Shown here piece by piece: positions 44,068 through 53,100 of a DNA stretch of 64,000 nucleotides; the first letter of the stretch is position 1, and each line of letters opens with the position of its first letter. A model generated the notes under the pieces. That model was not told where the DNA came from, made no database searches, and saw only the letters and a program-made list of their open reading frames with translations. The stretch is from positions 62,001 through 126,000 of the forward strand of contig NZ_MUNO01000012.1 of the NCBI RefSeq assembly GCF_002001015.1, given 5' to 3'. The position numbers and the translations under genes are program-made. Source of the stretch: Polaromonas sp. A23. Lineage in GTDB: Bacteria > Pseudomonadota > Gammaproteobacteria > Burkholderiales > Burkholderiaceae_C.

Positions 44068-45318
44068 ATGAACAACAATGTGAACCAGATAAGTCTTTGC
44101 GAGGTATGCGGGAATACGGACCTGCACTCAGTCCTGAATCTGGGTCCACACCCGATGTGTGATGATCTGGTTCCTGTAGGCGATTCCAGGGTCTGCAATG
44201 AATACCTCATAGAAATTTTGTTTTGCAAGAAGTGCTGCACGGCGCATCAGCGGTTTCAGGTGCCGAAAGAGGATCTTTTTCCAAGCTCATACCACTATAG
44301 GTCACGCTTCACGGCTGACGTGCTGAACGGCATGAAAGGGCTCGTCGAGTCGTGCGCATCCCGCTTTGGTGATCTCGCCGGAAAAAAGGTGCTTGACATC
44401 GGGTGCAACGATGGCAGCCTGCTGGATTTCTTTCGTGCAAAGGGAGCCACAACCATTGGCCTTGAACCCACGGCAGCGTGCTTGGATGCAAAAGAAAAGG
44501 GGCATGTGACCTACAACGAATTTCTGTCTCCCGCTGCCGCAGATGTCATTGTCCGGGACAACGGAAGACCTGACTTCATTACTTTTACGAACGTCTTTGC
44601 ACACATAGAAAATCTCGGGGAAGTGCTTGAATCCTTGAAACGGTTGATGGCCCCGCACACCACCATCGTGATTGAAAATCACTATTTGGGTTCGGTTCTT
44701 GATGGTAATCAGTTCGATACGTTCTACCACGAGCATCCTCGTACCTACAGCTTCAATTCCTTTGTGCACATGGCCCGCAGTCTGGGGCGTGATTTGCTGG
44801 GCGTCGAATTTCCAAGCCGATACGGTGGAAATATCCGTATCTTCATCGGTGACGGCTCAGGGGGGGCGCAGCCGGGAGATGTTGCAGCACTGCTTTCGCG
44901 TGAAGAGGGCTACTTTGACAAATTTCTCGCGATGCAGCAGAACATTGAGAAATGGAAACGTACAAAGCGCGATTTTCTCATGGCCCAGTTCAAGCAGCAC
45001 GGCAAGTTGCGCGCCAAGGCATTTCCAGGTCGCGCCGCCATCCTGGTGAAATTGCTGGATCTCAATGAAGACCTGATTTCGGCGGTTTACGAGAAGCCTG
45101 GCTCGTTAAAGATCGGCAACTACCTGCCGGGTACGCGCATCCCCATACTTTCGGATGACGATCTGTTTGCCTTGCCCGACCAGGGCGCTCCCCTGCTGAA
45201 CCTCGCATGGCATATTCCCGCCGAAATCAGGAGCTATCTGGCCGGGCACGGGTACAAAGGGCCCATCACGGACATACTGGGAGCAGATGATTTCTTGGCT
45301 GACAAGACATCTCAGTAA
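44068..45318 (+). CDS. Sugar C-methyltransferase (TylC3/NovU-like)
   Basis: A 416-residue three-part methyltransferase. The N-terminal zinc-binding domain has Cys pairs (CEVCGN and CKKCCTAHQRF), the central SAM domain has VLDIGCNDGSLLDFF, and a C-terminal domain ends in LAWHIPAEI. This layout is that of NDP-keto-deoxysugar C-methyltransferases that put a branch methyl on C3 or C5. The linked CDP-glucose dehydratase would supply a 4-keto-6-deoxy substrate. The exact carbon is not predictable. Confidence 0.85.
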   Translation: MNNNVNQISLCEVCGNTDLHSVLNLGPHPMCDDLVPVGDSRVCNEYLIEILFCKKCCTAHQRFQVPKEDLFPSSYHYRSRFTADVLNGMKGLVESCASRFGDLAGKKVLDIGCNDGSLLDFFRAKGATTIGLEPTAACLDAKEKGHVTYNEFLSPAAADVIVRDNGRPDFITFTNVFAHIENLGEVLESLKRLMAPHTTIVIENHYLGSVLDGNQFDTFYHEHPRTYSFNSFVHMARSLGRDLLGVEFPSRYGGNIRIFIGDGSGGAQPGDVAALLSREEGYFDKFLAMQQNIEKWKRTKRDFLMAQFKQHGKLRAKAFPGRAAILVKLLDLNEDLISAVYEKPGSLKIGNYLPGTRIPILSDDDLFALPDQGAPLLNLAWHIPAEIRSYLAGHGYKGPITDILGADDFLADKTSQ

Positions 45319-45354
45319 CTGCGATCAGCCTCATCTCTTGTAAGCGATTGATTC

Positions 45355-46566
45355 GTGGAGACTTCAATCACATCGACATGGCCTCGCAATGTTGTTGTGA
45401 TGGGAGGCGGTCGATGGGCCCGTGTTTATGTCGAGGTGCTGCTTCAGCTGCTGCCCGTCAGCAGCAAGGTGTTTGTTTACTCGCCGCGCAGTGGGCAGTT
45501 GATGGACAGCTGGATCCAGAAACGGGGTGTTGGCGAGCGAGTCAATGCTTTCAGTTCCTTGCCAGTATTGCCTGCGTCCGAGTCCAGGGCCGTTATTGTT
45601 GTGAATGCAGCTGTTGACCATGAGCGGTCTGCTGAGTGGGCAATCCTGCAGGGAGCGGCAGTACTTGTAGAAAAACCCCTCACCTTGAGTTTCAGCGCGT
45701 CGCGTCGGTTGGTTGAGAAGGCGGATCGGCAAGGTGTGTACTTGGCGGCGGCTCACGTGTTTCTCTTTGCCGGATATCTGCACAGTTTCAGGCGCCAAAT
45801 CCAGACGCTGGGTCAGGTTGCCACTATCGACGTCTTGTGGGCAGATGCGGCAGTGGAGGCGCGTCACGGGGAAGTGAAGAGCTTCGATCCCGGACTGCGA
45901 ATATTCGAGGATTGCATTCCCCATGTGATGTCCATGCTGGAAATACTGGATCCTGGTGCGTCGCTGGTCATGGTTGGGCTAGAGTTGCGCCGCGGAGGCG
46001 CCCAGCTTGACTTGGTGTTTGCGAGCTCTGCACGGCGCTACACCGTCCGTCTTGCGCGAAACGGCCAAACGCGGCGACGGATTTTGACCGCTGCAGGTGC
46101 TGCCGGCGCGTGCACGTTGGACTTTTCCTGCGAACCCGGAACAATCACGAATGGGGCTGGGACAATGTCTGCGCTCCCTGATTGGGCTTCCGTGCAAAAG
46201 CCCCTGTCCTGCATGCTAGAGGGGTTTCTTGTCGCTGCCGGGGGCGGCCATCGTGATCCGCGGCTTGAACCTGAAGTCGGTTTGAGGGCTGCTCGTCTTT
46301 CGGAGGAAATTGCTCCTGTTTATGCGGCGGCTCAGGGAGAATGGCTCTCAAAAAGACTGGTTGCCGCCAGCGATAATGATGAAGACTTGTATTACGCTCT
46401 AAGGGAAATAGCGATGGTGGATGATCCGCATAGCCCGTTTATCCATAAAGACATCCTGAACAGGCTAGTTGGTGAGGTCAGGCGCGAGGCGCAGGCAGCG
46501 GCCAGCAAGGACCTGCTTGTGCCGGAGCTGGTGAAATCAGTGTTAAACAAAATCAGAACGAAATGA
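45355..46566 (+). CDS. Gfo/Idh/MocA-family oxidoreductase
   Basis: A 403-residue NAD(P)-dependent oxidoreductase. The Rossmann start is VVVMGGGRWARVY, and the family EKP motif appears as VEKPLTLSF (Lys is catalytic). The C-terminal part is longer than average, with a charged tail. It starts with GTG at 45355. In this CDP-sugar block it may reduce the 4-keto (or 3-keto) group. It overlaps rfbG by 4 bases. Confidence 0.8.
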   Translation: METSITSTWPRNVVVMGGGRWARVYVEVLLQLLPVSSKVFVYSPRSGQLMDSWIQKRGVGERVNAFSSLPVLPASESRAVIVVNAAVDHERSAEWAILQGAAVLVEKPLTLSFSASRRLVEKADRQGVYLAAAHVFLFAGYLHSFRRQIQTLGQVATIDVLWADAAVEARHGEVKSFDPGLRIFEDCIPHVMSMLEILDPGASLVMVGLELRRGGAQLDLVFASSARRYTVRLARNGQTRRRILTAAGAAGACTLDFSCEPGTITNGAGTMSALPDWASVQKPLSCMLEGFLVAAGGGHRDPRLEPEVGLRAARLSEEIAPVYAAAQGEWLSKRLVAASDNDEDLYYALREIAMVDDPHSPFIHKDILNRLVGEVRREAQAAASKDLLVPELVKSVLNKIRTK

Positions 46567-47654
46567 TGGATAACCGGAATATGACGAAATACCCTTTGGT
46601 CGAATCCTTCAAGCACAAGAAGGTTTTCATTACCGGTCACACAGGATTCAAAGGGTCATGGCTTGCCTTCCTGTTGCGTGAAATGGGAGCCGAGGTATGC
46701 GGCTATGCCCTACCGCCCAGTGGACCGCTAAACCATTTTGAAATGTTAAAGCTGGGTTCAAAGGTCCGCCACATTGAAGGTGATATCCGGGATGCGGCGC
46801 GATTGAGCATCGAGTTGAGCCGGTTTCAGCCGGAGTATGTTTTCCATTTGGCTGCGCAGGCATTGGTCCGGCCGTCCTACCAGGATCCCGCAGATACTTT
46901 TTCGACCAATGTTATGGGCTCGGTAAACTTGCTGGATGCAGTCCGGACATGTGACTCCGTGCGTTCACTTGTCTATGTAACATCTGACAAGTGTTATGAA
47001 AACTTGGAGTGGGTTTGGGGATACAGGGAGACAGACCAACTGGGTGGGCGAGATCCTTACAGTGCATCCAAGGCTGCAGCGGAGATAGCGTTTTCATCCT
47101 ACGTGCGGTCTTTTTTTGGGCAACGACCAGCTTTGGGCGCTGCAAGCGCTCGAGCCGGCAATGTCATCGGTGGCGGCGACTGGGCAGTCGACCGGATTAT
47201 TCCGGACTGCATTCGCGCCATCGAAGCGGGCCAGCCGGTGAATCTACGCAATCCTGGAGCAACTAGGCCATGGCAACATGTGCTTGAGCCCATACTGGGC
47301 TACCTCATGCTGGCAGTGCGCCTTTATGAAGAGCCAAAAAAGTGGGAAGGATCTTGGAATTTTGGTCCTTCCACAGAAGAGATACGGACGGTCCAAACAG
47401 TCGCCGACACGATTGTTTCGCATATCGGTGTGGGGCGTGTGGAAGTCGTTGAATCCCCAAATCAGGTTCACGAAGCCCGCCTGCTCCAGCTGAACTGTGA
47501 CAAGGCACACCAGTTGCTTGGCTGGCACCCCCGCTGGCACGTGGATAAGACCCTCGAAGCTACAGCATTGTGGTACAAAGCCGTGATGAATGGTGGGGCG
47601 GCGGAAGATGTTACACGCCAGCAACTGCAGGAATTTTTTCCGGAGCTCGCATGA
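46563..47654 (+). CDS. rfbG: CDP-glucose 4,6-dehydratase
   Basis: A 363-residue extended SDR that makes CDP-4-keto-6-deoxyglucose. Features are VFITGHTGFKGSWLAFLL, FHLAAQALVRPSY, VTSDKCYEN and the catalytic [11 protein letters not shown]; these fit RfbG better than RmlB. Its donor-making partner rfbF is close by. The start may be ATG 46563 or 46581. No rfbH-type 3-dehydrase is present, so the product is not a 3,6-dideoxyhexose. It overlaps the cupin gene. Confidence 0.92.
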   Translation: MMDNRNMTKYPLVESFKHKKVFITGHTGFKGSWLAFLLREMGAEVCGYALPPSGPLNHFEMLKLGSKVRHIEGDIRDAARLSIELSRFQPEYVFHLAAQALVRPSYQDPADTFSTNVMGSVNLLDAVRTCDSVRSLVYVTSDKCYENLEWVWGYRETDQLGGRDPYSASKAAAEIAFSSYVRSFFGQRPALGAASARAGNVIGGGDWAVDRIIPDCIRAIEAGQPVNLRNPGATRPWQHVLEPILGYLMLAVRLYEEPKKWEGSWNFGPSTEEIRTVQTVADTIVSHIGVGRVEVVESPNQVHEARLLQLNCDKAHQLLGWHPRWHVDKTLEATALWYKAVMNGGAAEDVTRQQLQEFFPELA

Positions 47655-48100
47655 TTGACGGAGTAGTACTCACCCCCCTGCGCCAGATATTCGACGAGCG
47701 CGGCAAAGTGATGCACATGCTGCGCGAGGACTCGGAAGTATTTTCGCGGTTTGGCGAGATTTATTTTTCGTGCACACATCCTGGCGTCGTAAAAGCCTGG
47801 CACCTGCACAAGGAAATGACGCTCAACTACGCAGTCATTTTTGGTGAAATAAAATTTGTTCTCTTTGATGACCGGGAGGGAAGCAGCACACGTGGTGAAA
47901 TTCAGGAGTTTTTTATTTCTCCTGAAAACTATGTACTTGTCACAGTGCCCCCTCTAATCTGGAACGGCTTCAAAAGTGTCGGCACAAACACGGCCATCGT
48001 TGCGAACTGCGCAACCTTGCCGCACAGCCCCAACGAAATTGAGCGAAGGCCCGCATTTGATGCCAGCATCCCTTATGACTGGGACATCAAGCACCGCTGA
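47651..48100 (+). CDS. RmlC-like sugar epimerase (cupin)
   Basis: A 149-residue cupin related to dTDP-4-dehydrorhamnose 3,5-epimerase but shorter. The catalytic-His strand is VVKAWHLHKEMTLNY, and VPPLIWNGFKSV corresponds to the PPGFAHGF segment. It probably epimerises the CDP-4-keto-6-deoxy intermediate made by RfbG. ATG 47651 overlaps the rfbG stop. Confidence 0.82.
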   Translation: MIDGVVLTPLRQIFDERGKVMHMLREDSEVFSRFGEIYFSCTHPGVVKAWHLHKEMTLNYAVIFGEIKFVLFDDREGSSTRGEIQEFFISPENYVLVTVPPLIWNGFKSVGTNTAIVANCATLPHSPNEIERRPAFDASIPYDWDIKHR

Positions 48101-48142
48101 TTCTTCCGTATCGTTTTTTACTTCTTCTAGAAAATCAAATCC

Positions 48143-48904
48143 ATGAAAGTCATTCTCTTGGCCGGCGGGTTCGGCACACGTTTGGCGGAATACACCGATG
48201 TCATTCCGAAACCCATGGTACCCGTGGGAGGCAAGCCGATTCTGTGGCACATCATGAAGACCTTTGCACACTTCGGGCATAAGGATTTTTACGTGGCCCT
48301 AGGATACAAGGCAGAGGTCATCAAGGAGTACTTCCTCAACTACCGCGCCCTCAATTCCGACTTCACGGTAGACCTTTCGTCGGGAAACGTCATTCCCCAT
48401 CAGGTTGACCCTGTTGACTGGAAGGTGACCCTCGTCCATACGGGTGACGCATCCATGACGGGTGGGCGTGTCAAGCGCATGCGCCACTTCATCGGTGAGG
48501 AGACCTGCATGCTTACCTATGGAGACGGCGTTGCAGACATAGACCTTGACGCGCTGCTGGCGTTTCACCGAAGCCATGGCCGCATGGTGACCGTGTCTGC
48601 CGTGCGCCCCGCCGCACGCTTCGGCGAACTCGAAATTGACGGCTCCCGGGTCTCCAATTTTCAGGAAAAACCTCAATTGCACGAGGGCTGGATCAATGGA
48701 GGGTTCTTCGTGATCGAGCCGACTTTCTTTGACCTGATCGACGGTGACGCAACCATGCTGGAGCGCGAGCCCCTGGAACAAGCCGTCAAGGCCGGTGAAT
48801 TGATGGCCTATCACCACGACGGGTTCTGGCATTGCATGGATACCAAGCGCGATCATGAATTGCTGGAGTCCCTATGGGCGAAAGGTGCCCCTTGGGTGCG
48901 TTAA
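48143..48904 (+). CDS. rfbF: Glucose-1-phosphate cytidylyltransferase
   Basis: A 253-residue nucleotidyltransferase producing CDP-glucose from CTP and glucose-1-phosphate. It has VILLAGGFGTRLAEYTD, PKPMVPVGGKPILWHIMK and TYGDGVADIDLDAL, all typical of RfbF, and the expected length. It opens the CDP-sugar pathway continued by rfbG. A reading frame for the next SDR begins 10 bases after its stop. Confidence 0.94.
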   Translation: MKVILLAGGFGTRLAEYTDVIPKPMVPVGGKPILWHIMKTFAHFGHKDFYVALGYKAEVIKEYFLNYRALNSDFTVDLSSGNVIPHQVDPVDWKVTLVHTGDASMTGGRVKRMRHFIGEETCMLTYGDGVADIDLDALLAFHRSHGRMVTVSAVRPAARFGELEIDGSRVSNFQEKPQLHEGWINGGFFVIEPTFFDLIDGDATMLEREPLEQAVKAGELMAYHHDGFWHCMDTKRDHELLESLWAKGAPWVR

Positions 48905-48914
48905 TCTTGCCGCG

Positions 48915-49850
48915 ATGCGCGTACTCATAACCGGTGGATTCGGCTTTGTCGGAGGCCGGATGGCCCAGCGGATGCGATCTGCCGGGCATGAGGTGTTGTT
49001 GGGTTCGCGCCGCGCCGCTTCAGCACCGGCTTGGCTGCCTGATTCGCGTGTGGTGAGGACTGTCTGGGACGACGCTGCGGCTCTGGAGCGCATTTGCGGT
49101 GATGTAGATTTGCTTGTCCATGCTGCCGGCATGAATGCGCAGGATTGTTCGGCCAACCCGGTGGCTGCGCTGGAGTTCAACGGAGTAGCGACCGCGCGTC
49201 TGGTGGCGGCGACAAAAAAGTCCAAAGTCAGGCGAATCGTCTATTTGTCCACTGCGCACGTGTACGCCAGTCCCCTTGAAGGACGGATTGATGAAGGCAC
49301 TTGCCCTCGCAATCTGCATCCTTATGCGACCAGTCATGTCGCAGGAGAAAATGCTGTCTTGGACAAGCGATCTGGTGCTCAATGCGAAAGGATTGTGCTT
49401 CGCCTGTCCAATATATACGGCTCACCTGTGGACCGCGACGTAAATTGCTGGATGTTGCTGGTCAATGACTTGTGCCGGCAGGTTGTGACGACAGGAAAAA
49501 TGGTGCTTCGGTCCAGCGGGCTTCAGCAGAGAGACTTCATTCCCATGGATTCTTTTCTGCAGCTTTTTGAAAACGAGTTTGCAAGCATCTGTGAGAGTAA
49601 TTTGAGCGGCATATTCAACGTAGGCAGCGAGACGTCGCTTTCTGTTCTTGACATGGTGCAGATAATCGAAAAGCGTTGCCAGGTCATTTTCGGCTTCCGG
49701 CCGTCGCTTGAACTACCGCCTAACGCCCCGCAGTCTGAACAAAGCACCTTCCTTGAATTTCGCACAAAGCGGCTTGCTAAGCGAGAGCCAGCGGTCCTCG
49801 AGGTCGAAATCGATAGGTTGCTGAGATTTTGCAAAACGGCATTTTCCTAG
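48915..49850 (+). CDS. NAD-dependent epimerase/reductase (SDR)
   Basis: A 311-residue extended SDR starting MRVLITGGFGFVGGR. The active-site segment is STAHVYASP with YATSHVAGE, so the Tyr-x3-Lys motif appears as Tyr-x3-His and the Lys is missing or shifted. It may still be a reductase or epimerase for the CDP-sugar, but catalysis is uncertain. The ATG at 48915 gives the proper Rossmann start. Confidence 0.75.
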   Translation: MRVLITGGFGFVGGRMAQRMRSAGHEVLLGSRRAASAPAWLPDSRVVRTVWDDAAALERICGDVDLLVHAAGMNAQDCSANPVAALEFNGVATARLVAATKKSKVRRIVYLSTAHVYASPLEGRIDEGTCPRNLHPYATSHVAGENAVLDKRSGAQCERIVLRLSNIYGSPVDRDVNCWMLLVNDLCRQVVTTGKMVLRSSGLQQRDFIPMDSFLQLFENEFASICESNLSGIFNVGSETSLSVLDMVQIIEKRCQVIFGFRPSLELPPNAPQSEQSTFLEFRTKRLAKREPAVLEVEIDRLLRFCKTAFS

Positions 49851-49865
49851 ACCGGTGGCAACGCA

Positions 49866-50759
49866 ATGAGTTTTGAGCAGCCGCTTGTTTCTATCGTCAT
49901 ACCGACTTATAACCACGCTCATCTTTTGCGCCGTGCACTGACCTCGGTGATCCGGCAAACCTATGGGAATTGGGAGGCGACGGTGGTCGACAACTATTCC
50001 CACGATAGTACTGAAGAGGTCATATCGGAATTCCGGGACGGCCGCATCAAGCTGGTCAAATTCCGTAATCACGGCGTCATTGCCGCTTCGCGGAATGTTG
50101 GACTGAGGCAGTCGAATGGGGAATGGATAGCATTCCTGGACTCCGATGACTGGTGGACCCATGACAAACTGCAGAGCTGCCTGGATGCCGCCTCTGCAGA
50201 CACCAATCTGGTGTATCACGACATGGAAATTGTCGGTGCCAAATCGCTTGGGATATTCAAACGGAAAATAAAGTCCCGGCAACTTGGGAGTCGCGCCACG
50301 ATTGACCTGCTGGTCAATGGCAATCCGATCGCTACTTCGTCGGTTCTTGTAAGAAAGAGGCTGCTTGAGAGCGTCGGTGGAATGAACGAGAGTCCTGCAA
50401 TGACCGCCGCCGAGGATTACCACACATGGCTACTCATGTCCCGGCAACCAGGTCAATTCAAATATCTGGCGAAAGGGCTGGGCTACTATCTTGTGCATGC
50501 GCAGGGCGTTTCCCAGAAAGACATGTCGGGCCCGATGCGCGCGGCAGTGTCAGATTTTCTGCCTCTGCTGGATAAGCGGGAAAGGCGTACGGCTTTTGCG
50601 CGAATTCTCTATGCACGTGTGCGGTCCCGTTTTTTGGGGGGACGGCATGCAGCAGTCATGCACCATCTTTGCTATTGCATAAGGTTTGGGGATTCGGAAA
50701 TCAGATTCAAGGCACTTGCGATGGCTTTGGCACTTACAGTGAAAAAGACAAAAAAATGA
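49866..50759 (+). CDS. Family 2 glycosyltransferase
   Basis: A 297-residue GT-A enzyme with SIVIPTYNHAHLLRRAL, VVDNYSHDST and the metal motif FLDSDDWW. HGVIAASRNVGLRQSNGEWIAF is the usual family core. It would add a sugar of the repeat unit. It ends in an ATGA overlap with the Wzy-like gene, linking transfer to polymerisation. Confidence 0.87.
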   Translation: MSFEQPLVSIVIPTYNHAHLLRRALTSVIRQTYGNWEATVVDNYSHDSTEEVISEFRDGRIKLVKFRNHGVIAASRNVGLRQSNGEWIAFLDSDDWWTHDKLQSCLDAASADTNLVYHDMEIVGAKSLGIFKRKIKSRQLGSRATIDLLVNGNPIATSSVLVRKRLLESVGGMNESPAMTAAEDYHTWLLMSRQPGQFKYLAKGLGYYLVHAQGVSQKDMSGPMRAAVSDFLPLLDKRERRTAFARILYARVRSRFLGGRHAAVMHHLCYCIRFGDSEIRFKALAMALALTVKKTKK

Positions 50760-51937
50760 GGCAAGCCCTGAAGCACAGCCGGGAAGAGAGTGTCCCTGCC
50801 AGTGGATTGATGGAGTGCATCGTTGCACTGTCCGTGCTGCAAATGTTTCTGGCGGCAACCATTCCCGCACTCAAAATATTTCAGGTTCCCGTCGAACTCC
50901 TTCTTGCCGGCTTGCTCGCGTACAAGATATGCACGGTAAGACTCCTGACCGAACAGGTTGTGCTGATTGCTGTTTTTGTGTTCGTAACACTATGCTCGTT
51001 TTTCACGCAGGATCAGGATACGTTCTTGGTAAATGCAAAGCAGAACGGAATCGGGGTGTTGAGTCTGATCTGTTTTTCCCAGATCAATTTCAAGTCGCGT
51101 TTGATATTTCCCGTGTTTGCAGCGACCGGTATAATGATACTTGTCAACAGGGTCTTTCCAGAGTTGATGCTTCCATTTATTTCTCTGACGTTCGATGTTC
51201 AATACAACCTCTCGACTTTTGGGGGAATCTTCCTCAACTCCCACTTCAACGCCTTCTTCCTCGCAATCGCGTTGATATATTACGGCCGGCAAAGATTTTT
51301 GTATGGCGGCGGCTTACTGCTTGTGTACATCGCCGCCAGCAGGTTTATCTTCGTTTCATATATTGCCAATCTTGTCTGCTCGTGGCTTTTCCCCCGCTAT
51401 GGCGTACCCGGAAGGAGATTCTCCCTCTATGCCATCCTGACTGGACTGGTTGCGGTATTGGGTGCGGGGCTGGTCTGGTCGGATGAGTTGACTGAGATAT
51501 TGATCAGCTGGAATGCAAGCATCGGCGAAACTCAGAATTCGCTTGTGGTGATTGTTCTGCAACTGGTAGATCCAGCCTACTATTCGGCCTTGCTCAATCC
51601 GATTCCCTCTGGTGTAATCGACGTGTCGGGTGCGGCGAAACTGCTGTACCTCAAACATGACGGGCACAATGAGATTGGCATCTTTTCCCTGGCGACGCAA
51701 AGCGGCATTTTTCTAGGCGGCTTGTATCTCGCCCTGCTGTTGAAGAATGCGCCACTGTATGTCGCGTTTATCCTCGTTTCCCTGTTGCACAATAATTTCA
51801 TCATGTCCCCGCTATGCGTGTACATGCTGGTGACCTATTCCCGTTTTAACGCGCTGCGGCATGGCCCCGGTTCGAAGGCTCAAGTCTTGCATGCGCCGGT
51901 AAATCATGCACAAACCCAGGCGACCGATGTTCGTTAA
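50756..51937 (+). CDS. Wzy-like O-antigen polymerase
   Basis: A 393-residue membrane protein with about 10-11 hydrophobic segments and a larger periplasmic loop before the last ones (residues about 255-320). No sequence motif is strong, which is normal for Wzy. Place among glycosyltransferase genes and with a Wzz-like protein elsewhere in the locus supports the role of block polymerase in the inner membrane. The ATG 50756 overlaps the GT stop. Confidence 0.7.
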   Translation: MRQALKHSREESVPASGLMECIVALSVLQMFLAATIPALKIFQVPVELLLAGLLAYKICTVRLLTEQVVLIAVFVFVTLCSFFTQDQDTFLVNAKQNGIGVLSLICFSQINFKSRLIFPVFAATGIMILVNRVFPELMLPFISLTFDVQYNLSTFGGIFLNSHFNAFFLAIALIYYGRQRFLYGGGLLLVYIAASRFIFVSYIANLVCSWLFPRYGVPGRRFSLYAILTGLVAVLGAGLVWSDELTEILISWNASIGETQNSLVVIVLQLVDPAYYSALLNPIPSGVIDVSGAAKLLYLKHDGHNEIGIFSLATQSGIFLGGLYLALLLKNAPLYVAFILVSLLHNNFIMSPLCVYMLVTYSRFNALRHGPGSKAQVLHAPVNHAQTQATDVR

Positions 51938-52015
51938 AGGAAGTTCTTGCCACTCTCGAAAGTGCATGAGCGGATTGCAATTGGTCTCGCGCTCAACCGC
52001 ACCTGTGAAAATGGC

Positions 52016-52957
52016 ATGATGAATCCCGGAAAACGGATTGCGGTAATAGGCGCGGGCTTTCTCGGAAAGGCCCTGATCAGGAGTCTGCTTGCACGCGGCT
52101 GCGATGTGAGTGTGCTTGATCGTCACCCGCCGGACGGCAATGAGTACGGCAAAGCCAGTTGGGTGACCGGGGACTTCCGGGACCAGGCGCTGCTTCGTGC
52201 CACGTTGAATGGGGTTTTCATTGCTTACCATCTTGTTGCCAGCACAGTGCCGGGTGATCAGCAGGTGGACTCGGCACGTGAGTTGAATGAGGATGTAGTT
52301 GGCACCGTTCAATTTATCGACGCCTGCGTCGCTTCCGGTGTTCGCCGGATTGTTTTTTCCTCGTCTTCGTCGGTATATGGCGTTCAGGAGACACTTCCCA
52401 TCAGGGAGTCCGCACCTACCGATCCAATCAGCTCACACGGTGTTCACAAACTCACCATCGAGAAATTCCTGCTGCTTGCCAAGCACCTGCATGAGATAGA
52501 TGTCCGCATTTTGCGGATTTCCAATCCGTATGGACCTGGGCAGAATCTGGCAGGGCGCCAAGGGTTCATTGCCATCGCGATCGGAAAAATCATCTCCGGC
52601 GAAGAATTGATTTTGCGCGATGAAGGGCGAGCGATCCGGGACTTTATTTTCATCGATGACTTGGCCCGGGCAATGGTGCTTGCGGGTTTGAAGGACGACG
52701 TTCCGTCTGTGCTGAATATAGGGGCTGGGGCAGGGCACTCTCTGGCGGAGGTGATTCAGCTGATGGGTGAGATACTTGGCTATTCGATCAAAACCGTCAA
52801 CACCGAATCGCGCAGGGTTGATATTCCTGCCAGCGTACTTGATGTAAAGCTCGCCCGGAAAGCGCTGGACCTGAGTCCTGTTGTGGAATTAAAGGCTGGC
52901 ATTTTGCAAACCCTGCGGTTTCACGGGGTCAGGAGTCATGCGGGGAAAATTCTTTGA
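52016..52957 (+). CDS. NAD-dependent epimerase/dehydratase (SDR)
   Basis: An approximately 313-residue extended SDR, GalE/WbpP-like. It has IAVIGAGFLGKAL, SSSSVYGVQE and ISNPYGPGQ; the usual YxxxK is replaced by SSHGVHKLTIEKF, where His stands at the Tyr position and Lys is kept. It could be a UDP-sugar 4-epimerase variant or a reductase. ATG 52016 or 52019 is preferred; a TTG at 51947 is in frame. Function beyond nucleotide-sugar handling is unknown. Confidence 0.75.
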   Translation: MMNPGKRIAVIGAGFLGKALIRSLLARGCDVSVLDRHPPDGNEYGKASWVTGDFRDQALLRATLNGVFIAYHLVASTVPGDQQVDSARELNEDVVGTVQFIDACVASGVRRIVFSSSSSVYGVQETLPIRESAPTDPISSHGVHKLTIEKFLLLAKHLHEIDVRILRISNPYGPGQNLAGRQGFIAIAIGKIISGEELILRDEGRAIRDFIFIDDLARAMVLAGLKDDVPSVLNIGAGAGHSLAEVIQLMGEILGYSIKTVNTESRRVDIPASVLDVKLARKALDLSPVVELKAGILQTLRFHGVRSHAGKIL

Positions 52958-53100
52958 TGTGGTGTGAAAAACTCCTGCAAGCGGCTTTTGACGAGCTGTC
53001 GCGGTCTGGAGGGTTTGGGGTCGCTGTAATGATGAAAAGCTTTGCACTCTGCCGGAATTGCAAGCGTGATGCCGTGCTGAAGGTCGGCCATGAAGACTGA
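52957..53100 (+). CDS. Possible small protein, 47 residues
   Basis: An ATG overlaps the epimerase stop (TGATG), and the frame ends 11 bases inside the next glycosyltransferase gene, giving coupling on both sides. The peptide starts MWCEKLLQAAF and contains CRNC. It fills an otherwise empty gap between tightly packed genes. No homolog is recognised and the frame may be chance. Confidence 0.35.
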   Translation: MWCEKLLQAAFDELSRSGGFGVAVMMKSFALCRNCKRDAVLKVGHED

